Source: Lytechinus variegatus
Lineage: Eukaryota > Echinodermata > Echinoidea > Temnopleuroida > Toxopneustidae
Reading direction: 5' to 3'
Assembly (NCBI RefSeq): GCF_018143015.1
Contig: NC_054756.1
Coordinates: 28,284,440 to 28,348,439, forward strand
Length of the DNA: 64,000 nt
A program made the translations under genes and the position numbers. Below, piece after piece: positions 37,801 to 50,600 of this stretch; positions within the stretch are counted from its first letter, which is position 1; each line of letters begins with the position of its first letter. The notes beneath the pieces were generated by a model. That model was given only the letters and a program-made list of their open reading frames with translations, did not search any database and was not told the DNA's origin.

Positions 37801-40800
37801 TCAATTACAAAGATTAGCAATCGCACAATCAGTTGATTTTTGTGGTGGATTCATTGTGCACAGATGATTAAATTTCATGTCATCAAAATCAGTCCTATGA
37901 CTCCAATGATCAATTGCTAGGCTTCATGTTACTTGAGCCAAGAGTTATATTGTACCTTTTCGCTCAATAGTTAAACTATGACAAAGAGTAGATTAGATAA
38001 ATTTGCAACATCAAAATTTGACAGAGTGTATATTTTTTTTCAGATTATAATACATCTCAAGTGAAGAGTCAAATTGACATTTTCATTTATTATTGTTTTT
38101 TTTATATTTCTCATGAAATAAAGTTATTTCAAATATTTTCTGGAATAAACAGTAAAGAAAAAAGTAGAACCTACACTGATGTAATGCATATTTAACATAT
38201 AACTTCAGGAATTCTTTAGTTGTCCAGGTAATCCAATTAAGGATATTTTGTGTTCTGTTTCCATGGAATATTTGGAAATATTGGCAGTAATTCAAATTGT
38301 ATTCAAGGAAATATAAATACTTTGATTTGCTGCTTACAAATGCCACTACATGTACCTTTGCTTGTGAAATTCCACACTGGCATAAGAAACACAGATACAA
38401 AATGAAAACAATTCAGCAGAAATAGTGAAAACTTTGTTTAAGATGAGAAAGATGATGATTTCTCCATATGCTGCAACACTCCATCAAAAAAAATATCACA
38501 TTACATTTTGGAAAACATTTTTAATGTTTTTGGTTGAAAAGCAGTAATCAAAATATTACATCAAAGTCATCATTTGGTTTACTTATCTTTGATCGGCTTC
38601 TGATTATCTTTCTTTTTTTTACTAAACCTTATGCCAGGGTGGGATTCCCATTTTAAAACGTGTTAAAAAGTGATTAATTGTACAAGGTGGGATGGCACAC
38701 AAAAATGTGAAAAATAAAGGAAATGTGACAAACCAAGCGAAGAAAGTATAAAGTATAACTCAACAATAACAGAACAATAAAAGCAATGAATGGTAAATTA
38801 GTGGATAGGAAGGAGACATGAAGAGAGAGAGGAAGAGAGAGAGAGAGTGAGAGGAGGATAGAGATAAGAGGATAGAGAAAGAATGAGTGAAGAGGAAAAC
38901 AGAGAGAGATATGAAGTACGGGACAGAGAGGAGACCATGCAGATAAAGAGTCAGAGAATGAAGAAAGAGAGAGATTGTGGAGGAAAAAGGGAAGGCAAGA
39001 TGTACGAGGTTCAAAGGGTGGGTCATTAACAGAAGTGCAAGATGAGTAAAGCAAAGAAAACGAGGAGATATATAAGGGTTGTGTGCAGGAAATCCAAGAA
39101 ATACAACTTGATTGCCGTCCTTCGCAGCAAACACTTTGAATCACATTTGAACGCATTCAACACATACCAGTCACTGGATTGTTGTCTCCACCTTCGATTC
39201 ATTTATCACTTCATTACACCACTGGTTGTCTTTCACTTGATACTTTTCCTTCAATACACCCCATCTCACCAACCTGTCTTCATGACATCACTCCTCCTTA
39301 CCTTAATAGCATCCAACCCATACCACCAGTCACCATGATATCACCTCCTATTAACCTCACAGCACCCCATCCATACCACCAGTCACCATGATATCACCCT
39401 TCCTTACCCTCAAAGCACCCCATCCATACCACCAGTCACCATATCACCCCTCCTTACCCTCACAGCACCCCATCCATACCACCAGTCACCATATCACCCC
39501 TCCTTACCCTCACAGCACCCCATCCATACCACCAGTCACCATGATATCACCCCTCCTTACCCTCAAAGCACCCCATCCATACCAAGGGTCACCATGATAT
39601 CCTCCTTCCTTACCCTCATATCACCCCATCCATACCACTAGTCACCATATCACCCCTCCTTACCCTCATCCATACCACCAGTCACCATATCACCCCTCCT
39701 TACCCTCACAGCACCCCATCCATACCTCCAGTCACCATGATATCACCCCTCCTTACCCTCAAAGCACCCCATCCATACCAAGGGTCACCATGATTTCCTC
39801 CTTCCTTACCCTCATATCACCCCATCCATACCACTAGTCACCATGATATCACCCCTCCTTACCCTCAAAGCACCCCATCCATACCAAGGGTCACCATGAT
39901 TTCCTCCTTCCTTACCCTCATATCACCCCATCCATACCACTAGTCACCATATCACCCCTCCTTACCCTCACAGCACCCCATCCATACCACCAGTCACCAT
40001 ATCACCCCTCCTTACCCTCACAGCACCCCATCCATACCACCAGTCACCATGATATCACCCCTCCTTACCCTCAAAGCACCCCATCCATACCAAGGGTCAC
40101 CATGATTTCCTCCTTCCTTACCCTCATATCACCCCATCCATACCACTAGTCACCATATCACCCCTCCTTACCCTCATAGCACCCCATCCATACCACCAGT
40201 CACCATGATATCACCCCTCCTTACCCTCATAGCACCCCATCCATACCACCAGTCACCATGATATCACCCCTCCTTACCCTCACAGCACCCCATCCATACC
40301 ACCAGTCACCATGATATCACCCCTCCTTACCCTCAAAGCACCCCATCCATACCAAGGGTCACCATGATATCCTCCTTCCTTACCCTCATATCACCCCATC
40401 CATACCACTAGTCACCATATCACCCTTCCTTACCCTCATACCACCCCATTCATACCACCAGTCACCATTATATCACTCTTCCTTACCCTCAAAGCACCCC
40501 ATCCGTACCACCAGTCACCATATCACCCTTCCTTACCCTCATATCACCCCATCCATACCACCAGTCACCATGATATCACCCTTCCTTACCCTCATATCAC
40601 CCCATCCATACCACCAGTCACCATGATATCACCCCTCCTTACCCTCATAGCACCCCATCCATACCACAAGTCACCATAGCATTTTCTTTAAAAATATTTC
40701 AAAAGTTTATACTTAAACTAAAGTATACTTTTTCAACACAACAGTTGGTTAACAATGTCTGACACATGCCATGAAAATTTTGTACGGCATGTTTGACAGT

Positions 40801-41661
40801 GATCGCATTGTTGAAAGAGAAGTCCAGATAATTTTTATTTACACATATAAAAGGAAAAAATCATCTTATACATGTAGCAGAAGTGACTATCCATTTTGTA
40901 GGGACAATTAATTACAAAATCCTTAAGGATCTAGATTAAAAAGAGCATTAACATGCACTGCAAAGGCACTTCTTAATATCAACGCAATCTGTTATTTCAA
41001 TGTTAATCTTTTGATATGAGCCTGTCAAAAATAAAATATATAATTGATATCTGGGTCTACTACAACAATGACACCCATACGGATATTCGATTTAAGGCTT
41101 TGAAATAATTGTGTATATTTTCCCTAAAATCATCTGGACTTTCCCTTCATCTGAGAATCCATGGGTTTGATTTTCCTTTCACAGATGATTTGACACCATT
41201 TCCTCTTACGTACCTGTGTTCTTGGTTGTCCCAAGAGAACTTCTTCTCTTCAACAATCTTCTTGAGTTTGGCTTTGTTTGGGAAGAAGAGAGCCAGGTCC
41301 GTAGCTAGGATGGCATGTCTGATGTCACCCAAGACTTGCTTGTATTCTTCTGACGATAAGTGCTTGAAGATATTGTGGCCATCATTCTGGAAACAATGGT
41401 AGGTAAAAGTAAAAAAAAAATCATCATCATCATCATCATTATTGTCATCATCACCATCATCATCATCATCATTATCAATGCCATTATTATCCACATAATC
41501 ATGATCATCATACTCATCATGCTCATTATCATCATCATCACCATCACCATCCATCATCATCCATTCCAGTTTAGCTTTTTAGAGCTGTAAGAGGAATTGT
41601 CACATCAAGTATCAAGTACCATCATGATCACTATCATCATCAGCATGATCATCATGAATGC

Positions 41662-41693
<32 letters not shown>

Positions 41694-44600
41694 ACATTGA
41701 TCATCTCCATTATCATCATCGTCGCCTCCATCACCATGTTCATCAACTTGATTTTTCCATCGAAGCAATTTTCAGGAGAGAGAGCATCTGTGGAAAACTC
41801 TACGGAATCCAACAAAAGTGTTTAAGCGCAAAAGAACACCAGAATACTGCATCTCCACACTCTGACAACTGTCTGAAGTGGTCCATCAGATTGGTCTAAG
41901 TGCGTCTTTAGGTTATTCATGTGAGTGAGAGACAACCACATCTAAGCTCATCATGAATAAACCTGAATGGTCTTACCTGGAGTATCGTTATGGTCATGTT
42001 GAAGTGATGGTGTTCCATCGTTGAGGTGGAGTAGACCGAAGCTAAAGGTGATGCAGTGTTCACCATGAAGGCATTGTTCTTGCCCCGATGATCAAGGTCA
42101 TGACATAGGCAGGCGACAAACAGAGCCAAGGCCTACATAAAAGGTCAGAGGTCATGTTGTATGAAACATATTCTTTTGCTTTTGCTTCACGCCAAAGTAC
42201 ATAAAGCGAGAATGACATGGCATGTTACATAATACAAACAGTAACAATTTAAAGAGAAATTCCAGTAGTTGCAGTAAACACTGATTTCATGAGAAAGTCT
42301 GTAAAACAAGGCTTAATTGTCAGTATATCATCGAGGATCTAGATCTGGTACAGTTACATTAACTGAACTTTGTGAAATCTTGAAATCTACGCTGAAAAAT
42401 GTTCACACCGAAGATCCCCAACACAGATAAGCGCACGTGGGACAATGTATAATTATTGCTTGGAGCGTCGGGCCTGACGCCCTACCCAAATCCTGTGCTT
42501 ATTTGCTGATTTCTCAGCAATTACACAATTTCTTCCAGAATCCTTTGGCACATGCATTTTATTTATACAAACAGACACTTTGGTGGTCATTTCATTGGAT
42601 TCTGTACGAACTCATTTTGATATCGTTACCAAAACTAGCATTTACCTTTAAAGAGTATCTGAAAGTTAAAAATTAATCAAAGGCCAAGCCCACCTACACA
42701 AAAATATATTTTACATGACAAATAAATAATGGGAAAAACGTTTACCTCTAATGGATTGAAGACTTGGCCGTTGCCAGTCTTGATCATAGTATAGACACTG
42801 TGAGCAACTGAGAAGGCATGGGTCCAGTTATGGTAGGGCACTCTACGGTAGTTCTTCCGAACGGTTAAGATGAATCGACAGAGCTCATCATAGTCAAACC
42901 TAAGGGTTACAAATATAGAAAGCTAATGTTAACCGAGCAGTCTTTCATTAATGTTCTTAGAAATTTTAGAACCTTCCTCTGTTCCAGATTTAGAATATTT
43001 CATTGTTCTTCCGAGAAGCAGAAGAGAATTCTGAGCAGTTCTAGGGTTCTTTACAACAACCAGGAACCCCTAAAGGTTGTAATGGTTTCTCGCTATACCA
43101 AAAACTGTTCTAAAGAAATTTCTACAAGCCTTTTTAAACAAAGATTTAAGAGTGAAGATGCACTTAAATTTCAGCTGCATGCTGTATAAAATTCATCAGC
43201 ACATTGGTTGAATCATGCTCAGAGGATAGGCACTGCTGCATATTAATTAAGAAGCTTAAGAACTTGGCTTGAATATTTACAGCAAAATTATAATTTTACG
43301 CAAGAATTATTAAGAATGATCAATCAATTGAAAATAAATTCAAATAATTTGGAAAAATTTAATATAAAATTTTGTAGATAATGTTGCAAGTGAGTTTCAT
43401 CGTGATTGCAAAATCAAAAGTTGAGGGCTATGCAGGTTCAAAATTTCCTGGGCTAGATAAGGTTGACTTACCATGGCACATGTTTGATACAAGGCAATAA
43501 GAAATCTTGAAATTTATATTTGACAAAAGTCAATCCCCTTAGTAGCAAAATGGTTTTGTTATGAATCAGAGGAACATAAAATAGTTGAAAACCAAATAAA
43601 AAACTATAGAAGACAAATGTTAAAAAGTTAAGGCATTCCAGGGTGCATGGCATAAATCAAGTGAACTGCACAAACATGTCCATGTGCTGATATGATGTGC
43701 AGAGAACAAGATGGAAGGAAGGACAAAAAGTATATGTAAGTATAGGAGTAGTTGGGATCAGGGATGTCCATCTATCTAATTGCAGGTAGTCCTAAAAAAT
43801 GATAAATCATATAATTTCAATTAGGGGGAAATGATTCTGATCATCAATAATCAATGTTAGTTACAGCAAGGCCATCCTTTTCAAGCACTATTCTAAGGTA
43901 CACAGACCTGCCAACCTCTGGGAATGAAAAATTGTATTCTGTGATAAACAAGTGTATTTTTCCAAAAAAGTGTATTTCATAATAAAATGCGTGGCGCACT
44001 CGCTCATCGCCAGGGGCCGCGGAACCGGGGGGGGGGGCTGGGGGGGCTTCAGCCCCCCCAATTATTTTTTCCAAAACTGTGTACAAAAGTGTAGAAATGA
44101 CCATATAATTGTGATTTTTAGCATGGTCAGCCCCCCCACTTTTGGCTCAGCCCCCCCACTTTGAAAACCGTTCCGCGGGCCCTGATCGCGGCGCTCAAGC
44201 TGCATGCAAGCTAAAATGCGCACTGTTCTTGCAGATGAAAAGAAAAACATTTTAACATGTGTATATCTCACCCTGGTTTTAACAAAATGATAAAAAAAAA
44301 ATTTACCTGAAATTAAATTGATCTAATAACCATATTTGTGTAAGTTTCATGAAATCGATAAATAGAGATAATAATAATTTTATTTTTTACAAAAACATAT
44401 TTTTTCAAGAAAAAATGTACTGACATATTTTGGTTGCAAAAACGTACTAAATATGCCGGAAACATACTGGTTGGCAGGTCTGGTTTGTGTTAGTTGTAAC
44501 TAAACCTAAGAAAATAATAGCTCAGTAAATATTCTTGATAAGGATTAAATGGATTAAATCATCCAAGATGTTAGTCACAGCACAAAACCGTTTTAGCACT

Positions 44601-47600
44601 ATTCTAGCTATGATGTATACTGTTAGTTTGGCTGATTATTAATGACAATTTCAGAGACCTGATCTTCTAAAGCAAAACAACTGCACAAATCCTGCAAGTA
44701 AAAGTACCCAAAGCTACCCAGAAGACGGTTATGTAAAGAGAAGCCATTATAGACACAGAATCCAAATTAATCAATTTCCTGCAACTAAATGCAACGATTT
44801 CTTTTTTCCTTCCCCCCAAATGAAAGTTTGAGAAAAAAAATGAAAGTACGAAACATGCATTTCCTAAGTTCTGCATAATATAGATCAAGGTTTTATAAGT
44901 GAAATGTTAGACTATCTTCTCACATCATATTTATGTCCAATACCATGGGTTGATTCAAAAGTAGGCCTACATCTTAATAGGGTTTAGATTTTACATGCAC
45001 GATAAAATATCTTAACTGTATAATGATGGGAAGTCAGCCCTCTTCATAATGTGGGACACCGGGGGAGCGTTTCATGAAAGGACTTGTCGGACGTTTTATC
45101 CGACAAGTCCCATTTTATCAGACAGTTACTATAGTAACAGTGCCTCTCAGCCAATCAGAATCAAGGAAAGATGTCAGATCTGACAACTTGTCGGACAAAA
45201 ATGTTGATGAAACGGTCCCCTGATACAAACTGGTTCAGAGACTGTGTGCTGCACCGATATCCCTCAGAACAAGGCAACAAAAGTATACAGAGTAAGAATG
45301 CTGTTCCAAATTTTATGCAATGTTGTTTACTACCTGGACCTTACAGTAGTTGTCTAAACAGTTTAAACAAGTGTTTGTAATATTAAACAACAAAGTTTGA
45401 TTTTTTATACTTATTTCTAAAGAATTTAAGTATGGTTGTTTAAACTGTTAAACAACTACAGTAAGTTTCATATATTAAAAAGCATTGTATAAAATTCTAA
45501 ACAGCATTTTTACTTTGTAGTACTTTGAATTGCTATAGCAGAGTGTACGTTAAAGATGTGCATGGAAACATCATAGAACGTCTGAACTAGTTTGTGTTAG
45601 GCAGCAATTTTAACAAAGGTTCTCAAATTCCTTGTGGTTATCGTATTGGAAATATGGTAAAGTTAAGTAAATCCCCAAAGTTTTATTAATTGCAAGGCGT
45701 TCAGGTCTCTGCTAAATGAATCGAAAATGATAAATTTCATCTAAAAACCACACAAACTGCAACAATGATGGATTCTCAAATCAAATAACGAAGTTCGTCT
45801 ACTTCTCTGGAGGAATACCTTTGTTGATGATCAGGATGACCTGGTGGTGGACTGTGTTCAATATGGGAACAAGAGTGATGGTGAATGAACATGATGCAAG
45901 TCAAAGTTAAGTGGAACATAAGTAGAGAAATTTTATTAAGTGAGAACAAGAGTGATGATCAATGAACATGATGCAAGTCAAAGTTAAGTGGAACATAAGT
46001 AGAGAGATTGTATTAAGAGGGAACAAGAGTGATGGTGAATGAACATGATGCAAGTCAAAGTTAAGTGGAACATAAGTAGAGAGATTGTATTAAGATGGAA
46101 CAAGAGTGATGGTGAATGAACATGATGCAAGTCAAAGTTAAGTGGAACATAAGTAGAGAGATTGTATTAAGAGGGAACAAGAGTGGTGGTGAATGAACAT
46201 GATGCAAGTCAAAATTGAGTGGAACATATGTAGAGAAATTGTATTAAGATGGAACAAGAGTGATGGTGAATGAACATGATGCAAGTCAAAGTTACAATGT
46301 AAGTGAAACATAAGTAGAGAGATTGTATTAAGAGGGAACAAGAGTGATGGTGAATGAACATGATGCAAGTCAAAGTTAAGTGGAACATAAGTAGAGAGAT
46401 TGTATTAAGAGGGAACAAGAGTGATGGTGAATGAACATGATGCAAGTCAAAATTGAGTGGAACATATGTAGAGAGATTGTATTAAGATGGAACAAGAGTG
46501 ATGGTGAATGAACATGATGCAAGTCAAAGTTACAATGTAAGTGAAACATAAGTAGAGAGATTGTATTAAGAGGGAACAAGAGTGATGGTGAATGAACATG
46601 ATGCAAGTCAAAGTTAAGTGGAACATAAGTAGAGAGATTGTATTAAGAGGGAACAAGAGTGATGGTGAATGAACATGATGCAAGTCAAAGTTAAGTGGAA
46701 CATAAGTAGAGAGATTGTATTAAGAGGGAACAAGAGTGGTGGTGAATGAACATGATGCAAGTCAAAGTTAAGTGGAACATAAGTAGAGAGATTGTATTAA
46801 GAGGGAACAAGAGTGATGGTGAATGAACATTATGCAAGTCAAAGTTAAGTGGAACATAAGTAGAGAGATTGTATTAAGAGGGAACGAGAGTGGTGGTGAA
46901 TGAACATAATGGAAGTCAAAGTTAAGTGGAACATAAGTAGAGAAATGTATTAAGAGGGAACAACAGTGGTGGTGAACGAACATGATGGAAGTCAAAGTTT
47001 AGTGGAAGATAAGTAGAGAGATTGTATTAAGTGAAAACAAGAGTGATGGTGAACATGATGCAATTTAAAGTTAAGTAAAAAATGAGGAGACATGTTGTAT
47101 TAAGTGGGAACAAGAGTGATAGGGAATGAACATGATGCAAGTCAAGTTAAGTGGAAGAGAAGAGAGATTGTATTAATAGGGAATAAGAGTGATGGTGAAT
47201 GAACATGATGCAAGTCAAAGTTAAGTGGAAGATAACAAGAGAGATTGTATTAAGTGGGAACAAGAGTGACTGTGAATGAACATGATGTAAGTAAAACTTA
47301 ACCCTAAAAAGACTGGGCTATTTTGGAGGCTAGAAAAACTGGGGGGGGGGGCAGATCTCGGCTGTTGGTCGTCCGATCGCAACCAAATTTGGCACACACA
47401 TCCTTTGTCATGTCCTCTAAAAGAAAACATAGTCAAAATACTGATATTCATTGTATTTTTTAATATATGCATAATTAATTATGCGAATATGCAAATTTTT
47501 ATCAAAAAATTGAATTTTTCATACTTTGGTACCTATTGCGGTCCATAAATTCCTGTTTCAAGGTTTTCAGCTGTAAGAAGAGGTTGTTTATCATGGAATT

Positions 47601-50600
47601 GTGTTATTTCGTGCTTGAATTATTAGATATGCTTATGCAAATTAGTAATTACTAAATATGCAAATAAGTACTCTGCACACGTTATGTAGAGAAATACAAC
47701 ATTTGGCATGTTTTATTGCATTACACTCTCTTGCAATGAGCCAAAGCAATCTTGGAAGATAAACAAGTGATGTGTTACATGTACACTAGCTGGTGAAAAC
47801 AAAGCATAAGAGATATCACATAATTTATGCAAATTATATTCATAATTAATTATGCGAATATGCAAATTTTTATCAAAAAATTGAATTTTTCATATTTTGG
47901 TACCTATTGCGGTCCATAAATTCCTGTTTGCAAATTCTTGAGTATTCTAGATATATTTTGGGTTTGTGTAATATATAACTTATTCAATATCAATTATAGC
48001 ATAATCAACTAAAGTGTGACATTACTTGTCTATTCAGTGTTTCCTGCACCCAAGAATATAGTTGTGCAAGCGATTCTGGTATTTTGCACTACTTTTCTTA
48101 TGTTTTTCTTTGATTTTAATTTCTTATGTATTTCTTTATTTTGCATTTCTTATGTATTTCTTTATTTTTTTATGCAATTTTTTCATAATTTTCATATCCT
48201 AGAACTGCTACTTGAATTCACAAGTGACATAATATAGAAAGAAACAAATAAAAATGTAGTTAGAAAACAATGTGTATAACATTCATTCAAATACCATACA
48301 CTTTACACACAAACGAATACAAATTTCAATTTCTTACGTGACATGTGATACGAAAATGTTACGTAACTCCGCAACCGCGGCATGGGGATATACAAATTTG
48401 GTATCAAAAGTTGCGCAACACTCAAGAGAAAAAAGTCATGAAATGGCGGCGCGAACGCTTCATGCGCAAAAAAGTTATCGCGATTTATGTACAGGGGGGG
48501 CCTAAAAGGCCCCCCCAGTCTTTTTAGGGTTAAGTTAAAGATAAGTAGAGAAATTGCATAAAATGGTAACAAGAATGATGGTAAATGAACATGATGCAGG
48601 TCAAAGTTAAGTGGAAGCTACATACAACTCTAGAAACATAAGAAACAGAGAATAAACATGAAGCAAGTTAACAATAAGAGGAAAAAGAAAAACAAGTCCT
48701 TGATGAACTAGGAGATATGGTTAAAATATAATGTATGTACTTGCAGAATAAATGAGATGTTTGGTGATGTTTGAAGATGTCTCTGTTTACATGATTATTA
48801 GCTACATAGAATACAGTGTAATGAGAATTTGTTGAAATAGTGAAAGTGATGATGCAGAAGAATACACAAACATATGAAAGTTTCAAAACAACAGAAAATA
48901 GGGATAAAGAAACGGACACATGTGTAGTGGATACAAGTAGTCAACTTGTGACAGTAAGACTCTATCACACATGAGAGAACAATTAATACCTTAACACTAA
49001 GAAGATGAAAGAAAAACATACCTCTTAATAAAAACAGAGAATGAAATAATGGAATATTCATTTTTTCATTCACTGATAAACAGGTAACTAACAGCTAATA
49101 AGCTTTGGAATATAGTATTATGACAGATGTAACTCACACACTCTACTTTCTCAAGTCAAATTAATTGAACTAACGTCTTTGGAATTTTATTAGTTCTAAG
49201 ACAATATTTCCAATGATCATTGACAGAATTTGCTTTATTCAGAATATTTTTTCTTACATTTGTTAACATCCATGTTTCACAATTATGTTAAATGGTAAAA
49301 CAAAGCTGATGATATAATACAGCAAGAAAAAAGGGACACTTTTAATCAAAATCCATACCACCATCTATCAGAACAAAGCCCAAGTATATACAGTAATTTA
49401 TCATAACTTCAAAGTTTATTTGAAATTATTCTTTGATCTTACGGAGAATAAAATGAACAAACATAAATCTAGCTTTTGAACAAAAAGGGTAATGCCCATT
49501 GAAGACCATTGGCATCATATGGTAGTTCGAAGCCATAAGAAATAATAAGATTTCTACAAAAGATGTGACAAAAGACTGTTCAGAAGCCCCAAATCAGGGT
49601 CATAGAAAACATTATATAAATGTACAAGAAAAAGAAAACAAAAACGAACAGGTTCAAGAGAGCAAAATGCCAAATAGGTATTGTGTGAATTCGAATTTGC
49701 AGATTTGAAATTTAAGTTCTTGAAAGGAAATATTTGAGCAGCACATTCTTTATCAACGAATCACATACTTAATTTTAAATAGTGACAGTGTTCTTACGGC
49801 CATAACAACAACAACAACAACTTGTGGCTGGTGACGTGTTTAGATGACCATCAGAGGCACAACAAGAGCAACAACAATTAGAGATATAAGAAACTTACTT
49901 GTTGAGATCAAACATATCCTTGAACATACATAGCACATACAGCGGCTTAGCTTCCTCTTCTAATCCCCATGGAGAAAAGTCATATCTATGGAAAGGGAGG
50001 GAGGGAGAAAGAAAAGATGTATCAAATGATATATTTATTTGACTGAATTCTTCTTGGATGGGCTAAGTTGAATACAAAAGTTTGCAAAGTACTATATATC
50101 GATTCAAATTTATTTCATGTATTACCATTTCCAACAATCAAAAAAGTCAATTTCTGTTGTACATCTTAACATACATTAGTAAACAATAAGCATATTTGAA
50201 ACGTACAACATATGCAAGAATGTTTTGCAAACGTTGGTAAAGGAGGAGGCTGCTAAAAAGCTTAGCTTGTACATTGGGGCCTCCCTTAAAAATATTCCTT
50301 TTAATTAACTAAGTGAAAACAGCCTAGAAGTAATTCAAATTAGAGCACAATACCAGTTAAATAGATAGCGTATAAACATGAAAAGAAAGATAAGATGAGC
50401 AAGCGAGAGATTAAAGACCTTCAGACTCTTGTCCTGGCACTGACAACAAAACCAACTGATTTACAGGACAATGGAAGTCAATATTTAGAAGCATCAGAAG
50501 AAAAATACAAATTTCTACTCAAATATCAAATTCAACACTGGACCGGATATCAAAATTTCAGTACATTGCAACTTCAACTACCGGATACATGTCTTTGCTG

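Noticed and set aside
38674..39156. 160-codon Leu/Ser-rich minus-strand frame
   Set aside because: It covers a GA-rich simple repeat and overlaps other open frames; no domain or splice support.
39254..40675. Regular repeats that could resemble a CRISPR array
   Set aside because: There are no unique spacers; adjacent units are whole-length tandem copies, and the context is a eukaryotic intron.
41387..41560. Asp-rich extension before the GHNIF exon
   Set aside because: It is a (GAT)n microsatellite in the intron; a good acceptor at 41387-41389 and the domain alignment place the exon start at 41386.
42747..42899. Possible one-base deletion in exon w11
   Set aside because: My coordinate count gives 153 bp while the intact frame needs 154. 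I could not rule out a counting error near 42770-42785, and every residue on both sides fits PDE10A. A direct length check of this exon would settle it.
46138..46683. Overlapping 76-78-codon frames on the minus strand repeating [11 protein letters not shown]
   Set aside because: They are translations of the 77-bp minisatellite; near-identical copies overlap in several frames.
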